The notes: generated by a model from the sequence alone, not told the origin. 64,000 bases of DNA from Clostridium cadaveris (GCF_020911725.1 NZ_CP076620.1:2174501-2238500), one strand, 5' to 3'. Positions 45,601 to 53,904 are shown, counted from the stretch's first letter. Translations and numbers: made by a program.

Positions 45601-48600
45601 GAAGGTTACCTTATCTCCTTCTATCTTTGCATATCTAACTTCTTCTAAATCGGTATAAACTAAATCTGATGATTTATTTTCTCCTTTAATTCCATCAAAA
45701 AGTTTGCTTTCAACTAAATCAAGTTCCTTTTTAGCATCATTTTTAGGATCTACATATCCAGAATTATATTTTTCAATTTTTTTACTGCCTTCAATCTTAG
45801 CTTTGTCACTATCCTCTAATCCCATGTACTGTCTGTACAATAATTGAGCTGTTTTAATCTCTTCAGCGTTTGCTTTTGAAGGATCGTACGGCAATCTTTT
45901 AATTGAATCCTCTAAGAATTTCTCACTAACTACAGTTATTGTATAATCGCAGTTTTGTTCAGTTCCAGCATTCTTATTATCACAATCACTTATATTTATA
46001 CCAAATCTAGCATATCCATCATTCAAGTTTATTTCTGCTTTGTGAATATTGGTACAATCATTTCCTGCAATTACAAGGTTTGCACTCATGTTTGATAAAA
46101 CTGTTTCAACAGAAATTTTTGCTAAAGTTTCAGAAGTTAGAACAGAATACTCTTTTTCACCATCTTTGATTGTAACTACATAGTTTCCAACTTTAATATT
46201 TTTACAGCTTGCATCAACTTTTTTAACAACTATATCAGTAGTTATAGTTTGTCTCTTCAATTTTTGTAGTTCTTTATTGTCAGGATAACATTCCGCATAT
46301 TTTTGTAGCTGCACACTCTCAATTTGATGTCCAATATTTACTTTAGTGTCAATATCGGGTCTTTTTTGAAGAACCATATTGCTTGGATCAAATAGATCAC
46401 CTTTGCCATTCTCATAATTTACAGTCCAACGACCATTTTCACGACCTGTAGAAAACTTAAATCCATAATATTTATTTTCTTTAGCACTGTTTGATAAAAC
46501 TAATTTGTTATCTTCATATCTAGCTTCTGATATATCCCTAAGGCTGTCATATACGTTGTTTGCATCAAAGTTATCTCCTTTAATTCCTTCAAAGAAATTC
46601 TTTTTAATATCATCTAAAAGTTTGATTTCTTCCTGAATTTCTTCGTTTGTAAGGGCTGGAATAGTGAAGTCTATATCTCTTGACACTGACTCTTTATCTT
46701 TTGTCAATGTATATGTAAGTGTTATAGTTTTAGATTTACCACCTACATCAGCTCTAATAGGATCCCATACATAATTATTAATTTTCTTTACTCCATCATT
46801 ATTCTCGGTAGAAACTGAGGTTTTTACTTCTCCCCACGGTAAGTTTTCTAATGCAGAAATATTCGGTAATTGCAGTGAATATCTAACATTGTTATTCTTA
46901 TAATCTTCTGCAAAAGAAACTCCTGATTTCTTTATATTTGTATATGAAAAATTCTCAGGAACTAAATATTTATCTAAATATCCCTTTAATTCTTTCTCTA
47001 TCTTGGTTAGAGATTTAACTGTTAACATTAATTCTACATTTTTAGTTTCCTCTGGTTTAGTTAAATCTGTTAGTGTAGCACTTAGCTTAACAGTTGTATC
47101 TATTTCAGGTGAATTTAAAACTTTAATTTTTCCGCCTTCAATTGCAATTAATTCTTTGTTGTCACTATTAGTAAATTCAATTTTTACATTGCTTGTCTCT
47201 TTCTTTACCCCATCCCAAGTTATGTTTTCTCCAGTTGCAGTTGCAAAAAATGGATTAACTTCTCCTGGCATTATCATATCTGTTTTAATCTTATCTGCTG
47301 ATACATTATTACCTTTTATTGCATCAAATAATTGTTTTTCTACAACATTAAGTTTGTTTTTTGATGCTTTTACAGTAAGATTCAACTCAACAGTCTTTTT
47401 ATTATCTTGATTTTTCAAATCTGTAAGCTCAAAAATTAAAGTTACTAGCTCATCCTTTTCTGGCTTTGATTTTAATTTTAAACAGTCTGTACCTACTTCA
47501 ATAATATCAGGGTTACTGCTTTTTGTAATCTCAATCTTTGCTAATGCACCAAACCTAGATGCCCACCACTGAGCTGTTCCATCAGGCTTAAATCCTTTAA
47601 AATAAAAAGGATTGTCCCCATTTGCTGGAAGACTTAATACATCAGTTATAGAATCTTTAGATATATTTTCACCCTTAATTGCAGTGAATAATATCTCTTC
47701 TGTCAATTGATCTAAGATATTTGTTTCAGTTCCATCCCCAGATCCTGAATCTTTTCCTTTTACAGTCAATGATAAGTTGAACTGGTCTAGAACCTTTTTG
47801 TTGCCAACGTTTTCTTTTATAGTAATAGGAATCTCAACCTTTGTATCCTTAGCTTGGCGAGTTACGGCAATTTTATCTTTTGTTACATTAACTACTTTAG
47901 AATTTGTGCTTTGTCCAAATTCAATTAAATAAGATGATGACGAATATTTGCTTTTAAATACAAGTTTGTTTTCTTTATTGATGTTTGCCTTAATAGTTAT
48001 AGCTTCCTTATTAATATAAGCATTTGGCAATTTCAAGTCTTCTGTTATATTGCCTGCATCTATATTATTGCCTTTAATTTCTTGAAAAATGTCTCTTTTA
48101 ATTATCTCAAGCTCTGTTGGTATAGCCTTTCCCGGTTGTATTTTTAGCTTTAAATCAACAAGTCTTTCATTCTGAGTTGGAGTCCAAGCTTTCATTGTTA
48201 AAACAACATCAGCTGATGGCTCTCCAAGTAATGGTCTTTTTAAAAGGTTCAACCCTCTTGTGTTTGGAGCAACATTGATATAATCTTTATATTTATCATT
48301 GTTCTTCTCTGTGTCCCACTTTAAAAAGATTTTTTCTTCGGTATCGCCCCACTTATATGGAACCAACCTTCCAGTTGAATCTAATTTCATAGTCACTTTT
48401 TCATTATTGGATACCATATCTTCATAGTCTTCTAAGTCAGTGGTTATATCATCCATTAATAAATTTTTCCCCTTAATTAGCTCAAATATAGCTTGAGGGG
48501 TTACCTTGTCCAATACTGAATCTGTAGTCTCGCTTGCAGCAAATGCTTGAATAGGCACACTTGACAATACTATACATATAGTTAAAAGTAGTGAAAGTAG

Positions 48601-48627
48601 TTTGCTGGCTTGATTTCTTTTTTTCAA
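42622..48627 (-). CDS. Giant LPXTG-like surface protein with DUF4430 and alpha/alpha-toroid domains, putative corrinoid-capture protein
   Basis: 2001 residues. A signal peptide (LLSLLLTICIVLSSVPIQAFA) is followed by at least six atrophied-Ig-like repeats, each opening with an IKGxN motif (IKGKN, IKGNN, IKGEN, IKGNN, IKGDN, IKGEN). Cadherin-like sandwiches and a helical linker come next. A DUF4430 domain lies near 1430-1547 (GGTYIQSINGLSEF, NSGWIYNVNGK, GDSVVWKYTDDY), then an alpha/alpha-toroid (prenyltransferase/squalene-cyclase-like) domain near 1620-1915 (LEDGGWSLAGATSDVDITA, EEDGAFSSIYGDVSLESTAQ). A KPKTGD sorting motif near 1964, a hydrophobic helix and RRKYKE close the chain. DUF4430 plus an alpha/alpha barrel are the two folds of mammalian intrinsic factor/transcobalamin, here in reverse order. 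A cobalamin riboswitch precedes it and the B12-dependent eut operon follows. Corrinoid binding is inferred. Confidence 0.85.
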   Translation of the reverse strand: MKKRNQASKLLSLLLTICIVLSSVPIQAFAASETTDSVLDKVTPQAIFELIKGKNLLMDDITTDLEDYEDMVSNNEKVTMKLDSTGRLVPYKWGDTEEKIFLKWDTEKNNDKYKDYINVAPNTRGLNLLKRPLLGEPSADVVLTMKAWTPTQNERLVDLKLKIQPGKAIPTELEIIKRDIFQEIKGNNIDAGNITEDLKLPNAYINKEAITIKANINKENKLVFKSKYSSSSYLIEFGQSTNSKVVNVTKDKIAVTRQAKDTKVEIPITIKENVGNKKVLDQFNLSLTVKGKDSGSGDGTETNILDQLTEEILFTAIKGENISKDSITDVLSLPANGDNPFYFKGFKPDGTAQWWASRFGALAKIEITKSSNPDIIEVGTDCLKLKSKPEKDELVTLIFELTDLKNQDNKKTVELNLTVKASKNKLNVVEKQLFDAIKGNNVSADKIKTDMIMPGEVNPFFATATGENITWDGVKKETSNVKIEFTNSDNKELIAIEGGKIKVLNSPEIDTTVKLSATLTDLTKPEETKNVELMLTVKSLTKIEKELKGYLDKYLVPENFSYTNIKKSGVSFAEDYKNNNVRYSLQLPNISALENLPWGEVKTSVSTENNDGVKKINNYVWDPIRADVGGKSKTITLTYTLTKDKESVSRDIDFTIPALTNEEIQEEIKLLDDIKKNFFEGIKGDNFDANNVYDSLRDISEARYEDNKLVLSNSAKENKYYGFKFSTGRENGRWTVNYENGKGDLFDPSNMVLQKRPDIDTKVNIGHQIESVQLQKYAECYPDNKELQKLKRQTITTDIVVKKVDASCKNIKVGNYVVTIKDGEKEYSVLTSETLAKISVETVLSNMSANLVIAGNDCTNIHKAEINLNDGYARFGINISDCDNKNAGTEQNCDYTITVVSEKFLEDSIKRLPYDPSKANAEEIKTAQLLYRQYMGLEDSDKAKIEGSKKIEKYNSGYVDPKNDAKKELDLVESKLFDGIKGENKSSDLVYTDLEEVRYAKIEGDKVTFYKEPVVGCSIRIDWTKSSAPEYVDVHNGNDFDTRYVLAFKLNKRPSRNSSAADIKFDAKLTHMVESAVEQSASTEFKLKEYDARLKTLSIKEFQNLKFDSDIKEYTIFNTSGLKKITLNIESIVPKCEIEINNKKVKSIAEVALDSEVKTIEIKVNDWTKNTLNEKWDEKIYKITVMSSLGKLEEQINKLPSSDEITKDNYKSYINTVKTLSDAFNSLTSDQKDKISKIAVEKLNQVTEKIESLKLADAKAKAIAEINLYGGNEEDYTTRNWLKVAAARKAGIEAINAAKNEDAVINALTETKAKITIIPKKEIGEAAVNTKLESIFIVPGEIKAVCGNDGIYSAKVPSDVEKITIKALPSNKKAYVKVNGEEISPEKNWTSSEIIKVPEKGFAEVTITVISSDETKTQEYKLRVERSEVIPQENINVTFELIGDSKHAEGMHDSFENWIQKVTVSVPKGSTAKYLTDKLLIENNIPFVVTAGGTYIQSINGLSEFDNGPNSGWIYNVNGKNINKTYDAYVLSEGDSVVWKYTDDYIKDGYFPDDDESIKIVKTLISEIPEIDKLTISDAKIVAKARDAYNSLSDQAKIKITEAEKAKLDEAVKKMAEIQKDAESSFIDCYKAIGAAMLSDAEKYGLTVGTIGGEWALISLSRSGIVTDKVKREYCENLVKVIKENGSAILNNYKSTENSRVILGLTSIGIDPTNVEGYNLLEPLADFNYVNNQGINGSIWALIALDSHGYDIPKVKAGREQTTREKLVNKILDMQLEDGGWSLAGATSDVDITAIVLQSLAPYYSSDAKVKVAVDKALDYLSNIQEEDGAFSSIYGDVSLESTAQVIVALTSLGINPMTDTRFIKNDNTLINVLHRYRVGNGFAHVIGGEINSIATEQGYYALTAMYRFINGQSALYDMRNIELTFMENTIKPGTGETNNPEHGEVDRPTQDNQQNTNNINEGELGKPKTGDEINMLPWIITMLLSGAAIILYRRKYKEII

Positions 48628-48727
48628 TTCTATTACGCCTCCTTAAATATCTACCACATTTTTGCGCAAAAAAAGTGGCCTGTTGTTCACAGTCCGTATT
48701 CACTGAGATTTTTTTCATGCAGAAAAA

Positions 48728-48755
48728 CATATGCGTGTCTCCCGAAACACATATG
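48728..48755 (-). terminator. Expression-platform terminator of the cobalamin riboswitch
   Basis: On the leftward RNA the arms CAUAUGUGU and ACACGCAUAUG (one G-U pair) are followed by UUUUU. It stands between the aptamer and the start of the surface-protein gene, so B12 binding would favour termination. Confidence 0.75.
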
Positions 48756-48940
48756 ACTCTTCTTTTATCTTACTATGCATGTCTTCTGACTTGCGCTTCA
48801 ACATTGTTCTCGCCTTCCCAAGTGTTATATAATATAACTCTCAGTGACATAATAAAAACAACTATTCGCTTACAGCGGCGGGTACCGTTTCGGACTTTAA
48901 CCGAATTCCATCTTAGTTACATACTACCGTGATATGTAAA
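48756..48940 (-). promoter_or_regulatory. Cobalamin riboswitch aptamer
   Basis: On the leftward RNA the conserved B12-element blocks appear in order: a GGUUAAAGUCCG segment, CCGCCGCUGUAAGCGA (plus-strand about 48866-48882), GUCACUGA (48841-48848), GGGAAGGCG (48811-48819) and AGUCAGAAGACAUGC (about 48776-48790). The order and spacing match the cobalamin riboswitch consensus. It controls the surface protein at 42622-48627. Confidence 0.92.
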
Positions 48941-49050
48941 ACATAGAAATTATATTTAATATTTACATTATATTTACATATTAACATATAAGTAGAGTTC
49001 TATGCAATAGAAATAACAATCCGTGTGTTTCTCTTCTTTTTTATATAAAT

Positions 49051-49212
49051 AATATAGTAATTTGAACTATCATTTTATTCTAACTTTTGTATTAGCTATT
49101 CCCCCATATTATAGCTAATACGTTTTTTTTAATTCATAAAGAAAGGAGATTCCCCTCTCCTGATTGTATATAATTACCAAGAGGATATAACATATATTAA
49201 GTTATATCCTCT
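49051..49212. repeat. Three-hairpin intergenic repeat, copy 2
   Basis: Homologous to 25099-25272 with a 12-base deletion after the first hairpin. All three hairpins are kept: TATTAGCTAT/ATAGCTAATA followed by eight T, AGGAGA/TCTCCT around TTCCCC, and AGAGGATATAAC/GTTATATCCTCT. The repeat lies just upstream of the methyltransferase promoter. Confidence 0.75.
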
Positions 49213-49248
49213 AAACCTTTAAAGAAAATTTAATCTACATTTTCATCA

Positions 49249-49295
49249 TTGACTTATAAAAAATTAATGTTATACTTTAGTTAGTTATGACTAAC
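49249..49295 (+). promoter_or_regulatory. Promoter with overlapping palindromic operator
   Basis: TTGACT (49249-49254) and TATACT (49271-49276) with 16-base spacing precede a perfect inverted repeat GTTAGT/ACTAAC around TATG (49280-49295). That placement, covering the transcription start, is typical of a MarR/TetR repressor site. No such regulator is adjacent. Confidence 0.55.
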
Positions 49296-49336
49296 CAAGG
49301 AATTGCCATCTAATAATGAAAGGAGTAGAGAAAATT

Positions 49337-50134
49337 ATGAAACAAAAAATCAATTTATCAGGAGTCAATGAAACCATGTTAGTCCCTGTCTATGCAAGAG
49401 CTTTAGAGAGCAGAAAGAAAAATCATGCTTTCTACGACAAAACTGCTATAGCTGTTATAGATTCTCTAGATTATGATTTTAAAAAACATGGTAAAAGTAA
49501 AATGAATATGTGGGGATGCGCTGCTCGAACTATTATTTTTGATAGAGAAGTTTCAGAGTACATCCAAAAGCATCCTAATTGCAGTATTGTCAATATGGCG
49601 TGTGGACTTGATGATAGATTTAGTCGTGTAGATAACGGTACCATTGAATGGTATAATATTGATTTCCAGAATGTCATGAAAATTAGAGAAAAAATAATAC
49701 CTTTAAATGACAGAGTTATTAATATTTCTTCTTCCGTTTTAGACTTTACATGGATTGAAAAAATAAAAAATAAAGAAAATGTTTTAGTTATTGCAGAAGG
49801 ATTATTAATGTATCTTAAAGAAAATGAAGTTCAAAATCTATTTAAAAAAGTCTCTACATCCTTTAAAAATTGTACTCTTTTATGCGAGCTTATGAGTACC
49901 TGGATGGTAAACAATCAACAAATACACGATACAATAAAAAAAACTACAGCTGTGTTTCAATGGGGCATTGGGTCTACCGAAGATTTCACAAAGCTTTGCC
50001 CTATGTATAAAATGACAGGAGACTTTAATCTTACTGATACTATGAAAAGATTCTCGCCTATTTTTATATCACTTATTTCTCCTAAACTTCGCCCAAAGAA
50101 TAATAGAATTGGTCGCTTTGAAAAAATTGCTTAA
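49337..50134 (+). CDS. Class I SAM methyltransferase, leucine carboxyl/TcmP family
   Basis: 265 residues of the PPM1/LCMT-TcmP O-methyltransferase family. Features are VPVYARALESRKKNHAFYDKTA, the AdoMet site IVNMACGLDDRFSRVDNG, WYNIDFQNVMKIREK, and VLVIAEGLLMYLKENEVQNLF. Substrate unknown; the family methylates carboxyl or phenolic groups of polyketides and similar compounds. ATG 49337 follows AAAGGAG; the earlier in-frame ATG 49316 precedes that site. Confidence 0.88.
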   Translation: MKQKINLSGVNETMLVPVYARALESRKKNHAFYDKTAIAVIDSLDYDFKKHGKSKMNMWGCAARTIIFDREVSEYIQKHPNCSIVNMACGLDDRFSRVDNGTIEWYNIDFQNVMKIREKIIPLNDRVINISSSVLDFTWIEKIKNKENVLVIAEGLLMYLKENEVQNLFKKVSTSFKNCTLLCELMSTWMVNNQQIHDTIKKTTAVFQWGIGSTEDFTKLCPMYKMTGDFNLTDTMKRFSPIFISLISPKLRPKNNRIGRFEKIA

Positions 50135-50137
50135 ATA

Positions 50138-50172
50138 AATAATCGATAGTCATTAAATGACTATCGATTATT
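50138..50172. terminator. Bidirectional hairpin terminator
   Basis: Seventeen-base arms beginning AATAATCGATAGTCATT and mirrored after a single A loop. It separates the convergent methyltransferase gene and zinc operon. Confidence 0.75.
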
Positions 50173-50234
50173 ATAGTTTAAAAATTTTTATATAAAGTTA
50201 AACTCTTTCTTCATATATAAAATTTTAATCAGTA

Positions 50235-50768
50235 TTACTGCTGAACAAATTCTGCTCCTCGTTTTTCAAGAACTTCAAGTTTAGTAACATTGAGATACAG
50301 ATCATTAAAGTCCCCGTTCTTAACTAATTCAGGTTTTCCCGTTACTTTGATCCAATCATTATCTTTTGGAAGTTCTCCATCAAATTTCAAGAAAAACCCT
50401 CCTCCTCCATCATTTCCACAGCAGCCAGGCCCTCTCCTATACACGGCTGGAATATTTTGCGTTCCATCCTGATTAGAAAACATTTTAAACATCCCTTCAA
50501 CCACGATAGTTTTATTTTTGTAATTATCAAAATTAAAATTAATATCGATAATTTGGGTTAAGAACATTTTTTCGCTGATCACTAAAACATCCTCCCTATT
50601 TACCTGTGTATCACTTGGCAAATAAGGCATAGTAACATTATCTGTATTTTTGGCTTTATCATCTGCGCCTATATCCGATTCTACTGGTTTAGGCTGATTA
50701 TTAACTTTACATCCAGCAAACAATAGCATGATACCAACCACTATAGCTACAATCTTGATATTCTTCAT
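50235..50768 (-). CDS. Zinc-operon lipoprotein with CCGNDGGGG motif
   Basis: 177 residues. A lipoprotein signal (VVGIMLLFAGC) gives a predicted lipid-modified Cys20. The mature domain has an OB-fold-like pattern (KTIVVEGMFKMF, WIKVTGKPELV, LYLNVTKLEVL) and a striking RRGPGCCGNDGGGGFFLKF loop whose paired Cys and nearby residues could bind metal. It overlaps the znuB stop by 4 bases. A role in surface zinc handling is inferred from context. Confidence 0.75.
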   Translation of the reverse strand: MKNIKIVAIVVGIMLLFAGCKVNNQPKPVESDIGADDKAKNTDNVTMPYLPSDTQVNREDVLVISEKMFLTQIIDINFNFDNYKNKTIVVEGMFKMFSNQDGTQNIPAVYRRGPGCCGNDGGGGFFLKFDGELPKDNDWIKVTGKPELVKNGDFNDLYLNVTKLEVLEKRGAEFVQQ

Positions 50769-51604
50769 TCTTTACACCTCTTTCCCCTAAGCCATCCAAA
50801 CACTGAAAAAAGCATAAAGCATCCAATATTTAGTATTGCTACACTAGCACCTGTTGGAGTAGCATATACATAAGATAATATAAGTCCTGCTACAAAACAA
50901 AACACTGAAAGTATCGCAGAGGAAATTATTACTGCTCGAAATTGCTTAAATATCCTCATTGATGTTAAAGCAGGAAAAATAATTAAACTAGAAATCAGTA
51001 GTGCTCCCATGGTTCGCATCCCTAGAACAATAGTAAATGCAGTAAGTAATGCAATTAACATATTATATAAATCTGCATTTGTTCCAGTAGCTTTTGCAAA
51101 AGTTTCATCAAAAGTAACTGCAAAGATACGATTGTAAAATAATACAAACAGTATTAAAACAAAAGCAGACAATACTATAGTTAATACTACTTCGTTTTGT
51201 TTTACTCCTAAAATAGAGCCAAACAAATAATTACATACATCTGTATTCATGCCTGTGCTCATAGAAATTACCATAACACCAATGGCAAGAGATCCTGTAG
51301 AGATGAGAGCAATAGCCGCATCTCCTTTTATTTTGCTGCTTTCTTTGATACGAAGAAGAAGGAATGCAGCTAAAACAACTACAGGAAGTGAAATAACAAG
51401 TGGAGCCATATTAAAAGCTGTAGCAACAGCTAATGCTCCAAATCCAACATGTGAAAGTCCATCACCTATCATAGAGTACCTTTTCAACACCATACTTACC
51501 CCTAATAGAGATGCACATAAAGCCACAAGTATACCTACAATCAATGCACGTACCATAAAAGGATATGCAAGCATTTCTTGCACAATACTAATCATGAGAT
51601 GCAC
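50765..51604 (-). CDS. znuB: Zinc ABC transporter permease ZnuB/AdcB
   Basis: 279 residues, ABC-3 family metal permease with about eight membrane segments: VALCASLLGVSMVLKRYSMIGDGLSHVGFGALAVA is the family signature. It overlaps znuC by 17 bases. Confidence 0.92.
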   Translation of the reverse strand: MHLMISIVQEMLAYPFMVRALIVGILVALCASLLGVSMVLKRYSMIGDGLSHVGFGALAVATAFNMAPLVISLPVVVLAAFLLLRIKESSKIKGDAAIALISTGSLAIGVMVISMSTGMNTDVCNYLFGSILGVKQNEVVLTIVLSAFVLILFVLFYNRIFAVTFDETFAKATGTNADLYNMLIALLTAFTIVLGMRTMGALLISSLIIFPALTSMRIFKQFRAVIISSAILSVFCFVAGLILSYVYATPTGASVAILNIGCFMLFSVFGWLRGKRCKE

Positions 51605-52301
51605 CTCCTCTAGAGAATTGTACGCTCAGAGGAGTATTTCGATATTCCCCAACAGTCCCAAAAAATAACTGTTCTCTATCTAAATGCAGCACTTTATTTG
51701 AGTAACGCAAAACACTTTGAATATCATGAGATACCATAATAACCGTAAGTTTTTGTTCTCGATTTATTTTTGCAATCAAATCATATAATTCACCAGTTAC
51801 AATAGGGTCAAGACCGGCTGCTGGTTCATCTAATATTAATATTTTTTTTGTTGCACATAAAGCTCTGGCCAAAAGGACTCTCTGCTGCTGACCTCCAGAC
51901 AGTTCTCTATAACAATGATGTTTTAATGATGCAATACCAAGTTGTTCTAGTTTTTCATCTACTAAACGTTTCTCACTTTTCCCATAAAAAGGGCGAATTT
52001 TTAATCGGTTTAAACATCCAGAAAGAACAATTTCAAACACATCTGCTGGAAAATCCTTCTGAATTTCTGTTTGTTGTGGCAGATAACCAATTTCATCCGC
52101 CTTCAGTCCCTCTCCCATATATATATTTCCACTTGAGGGACTTTTCAATTGTAAAATCCCCTTCATTAATGTGCTTTTTCCAGCTCCATTTTCACCTACA
52201 ATACAAAGATAGTCTCCACTTTCTACTGAAAAATTTAAATTCTTTGCAACTATTCTGCCATCATAAGCAAAGCTTACATTCTTACATGTTATTAATGACA
52301 T
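51588..52301 (-). CDS. znuC: Zinc ABC transporter ATP-binding protein ZnuC/AdcC
   Basis: 237 residues with Walker A GENGAGKSTL, Q-loop LPQQTEIQ, signature LSGGQQQRVLLARAL, Walker B ILDEPAAGLD and H-loop MVSHD. It follows znuA by one base and overlaps znuB. Confidence 0.95.
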   Translation of the reverse strand: MSLITCKNVSFAYDGRIVAKNLNFSVESGDYLCIVGENGAGKSTLMKGILQLKSPSSGNIYMGEGLKADEIGYLPQQTEIQKDFPADVFEIVLSGCLNRLKIRPFYGKSEKRLVDEKLEQLGIASLKHHCYRELSGGQQQRVLLARALCATKKILILDEPAAGLDPIVTGELYDLIAKINREQKLTVIMVSHDIQSVLRYSNKVLHLDREQLFFGTVGEYRNTPLSVQFSRGGASHD

Positions 52302-52302
52302 C

Positions 52303-53814
52303 TTAATTCAAAGCCTCTCGAATCTTATCTACATTTTGTTCCATAATAGATAGATAAGATACTCCATTTGCAAAATCGTTGGCAGACACGTTATGACAAG
52401 AATGAAGTGTCATTTTTTTTGCTCCTGTCGCATCACAAATAGAATCTGCAATTTTACCATTAGAAAACTCAATGTTGAAAACAACTGGAATCTTTTCTTC
52501 TTTTACTTTATCAGTCAAAAATGCAACTGTAGCAGCACTTGCATCAGTCTCAGTGGAACAACCAGAAAAAGCTGCAAAATAATTTAATCCATAGGCATCA
52601 GCAAAATAGCGGAAAGGAAAACGGTCTCCAAATACTAAAGTCTTCCTTTTACCAGAACTTACAACATCTTGAAAGCTTTTATCTAAAGCTTGTAATTTGC
52701 TTATATATTCTGCGCTATTCTCTGAATATGATTTTGCATTTTTTTCATCTTTTTCAGAAAGAACTTCTTTAATTTTCTCTATAATTAAAATTGCGTTCTT
52801 AGGTGAAGTCCAAACATGTTCATCAATTTCTTCTTCGTGTTCATGAGAGTGACTGTCATGTCCAATCATTTCATCTGCAATTTTTTCTCCAGTCAAATTA
52901 CTCTTATAATAAGTAGGCCAATTATCCATTTCATTTGACAAAGTATCGAAACTATCATCACCAAAGTAAAGGTGAAAATGCTCCACATCATCTGTAGGTT
53001 TAATTAAATGATCACTAAATTGTACATACTTAGGTGCTCCACTATTTTTATCAACTGCTTCAAACTGATATCTAACACCTTTTTTACCTGAATCATAGGT
53101 TAGAATTTTAAAACCTTTATAAGTATATTCTGAGGTAGATTCCTCTCCATTTTTAGAAAATGTTATTTTATTATCTTCAATTTTGATTCGATTTACATCT
53201 GTCTTATATCCTTTAGTATAATATTCTTTATACTCTTCTTCTGTTTTATCTTGCTTTTCTTCAGCTTTATGATGAAAAACTTTATCTAAAGTCCCGTCTA
53301 ATAGATATGGATACACAGACTGCCAATCACCTGCCCAATCACTTAACTTACGTTCTTTTACATCAGAATCTTCAAATTCACCATCATTATGGTGACGTTC
53401 TTCCTTTTCATCATGTTCGTGCTCCATTCCCTCTACGATCTTTTCATTGACAGTAGGTACACAATCTAACAATTTCAAAGTTTTCGGTTTCTTATCTCCC
53501 ATTGAAGACAGAATATCGTCAACCCAAACATCATTTTCGCCACCTGTATAAATAAAAAGATCAGCATCTTGAATCTTCTTGATATCTTGTGGTGTAGGTT
53601 CAAAAGAATGGCTTTCAGCACCAGGCTTTAAAAGCATAGTTACTTCAGCATGTTCCCCAGCAACCTGACGTGCAAAGTCATATTGTGGAAAAATAGTAGT
53701 TACAATCTTTAATTTCCCATTAGAGTCTATAGCCTTAGAATTTGATGTCCCACATGATGTTAAAAGTCCAATCATCATAAAACATGTTATTAATAAAGAT
53801 AATATTCGTTTCAT
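52303..53814 (-). CDS. znuA: Zinc-binding lipoprotein ZnuA/AdcA with an internal ZinT domain
   Basis: 503 residues. A lipoprotein signal (MMIGLLTSCG) precedes the ZnuA N-lobe (IVTTIFPQYDFARQVAGEHAEV, GAESHSFEPTPQDI). At the position of the usual His-rich loop a whole ZinT (YodA) domain is inserted, about residues 155-318 (LSDWAGDWQSVYPYLLDG, VEHFHLYFGDDSF, WPTYY). The ZnuA C-lobe follows (EHEEEIDEHVWTSPKNAILI, VFGDRFPFRYFADAYGL, HSCHNVS). In streptococcal AdcA the ZinT domain is appended at the C-terminus instead. His-rich stretches flank both sides of the insert. ATG 53814 follows GGAGG; the longer frame is not supported. Confidence 0.9.
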   Translation of the reverse strand: MKRILSLLITCFMMIGLLTSCGTSNSKAIDSNGKLKIVTTIFPQYDFARQVAGEHAEVTMLLKPGAESHSFEPTPQDIKKIQDADLFIYTGGENDVWVDDILSSMGDKKPKTLKLLDCVPTVNEKIVEGMEHEHDEKEERHHNDGEFEDSDVKERKLSDWAGDWQSVYPYLLDGTLDKVFHHKAEEKQDKTEEEYKEYYTKGYKTDVNRIKIEDNKITFSKNGEESTSEYTYKGFKILTYDSGKKGVRYQFEAVDKNSGAPKYVQFSDHLIKPTDDVEHFHLYFGDDSFDTLSNEMDNWPTYYKSNLTGEKIADEMIGHDSHSHEHEEEIDEHVWTSPKNAILIIEKIKEVLSEKDEKNAKSYSENSAEYISKLQALDKSFQDVVSSGKRKTLVFGDRFPFRYFADAYGLNYFAAFSGCSTETDASAATVAFLTDKVKEEKIPVVFNIEFSNGKIADSICDATGAKKMTLHSCHNVSANDFANGVSYLSIMEQNVDKIREALN

Positions 53815-53853
53815 AAAAAACCTCCATAAATATATATTCAATATTTAAACAAA

Positions 53854-53892
53854 GGATTGTATTATATAACTATTAAAAATGATATTACAATC
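53854..53892. other. Inverted repeat between the CPIC protein and znuA
   Basis: Arms GGATTGTA and TACAATCC with further TAT/ATA pairing lie in the 90-base gap ahead of znuA. On the leftward RNA it is followed by UUUGUUU, so it may partially terminate between zur and znuA. Confidence 0.5.
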
Positions 53893-53904
53893 CCGTTGGA
53901 GGCT

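Noticed and set aside
42763-47410. Rightward open frames opposite the surface protein
   Set aside because: They are antisense shadows of a long repetitive gene and have no ribosome sites or recognisable domains.
48482-48730. Leftward 82-codon frame over the start of the surface protein
   Set aside because: It lies in the riboswitch leader and another frame of the surface-protein gene, and has no family resemblance.
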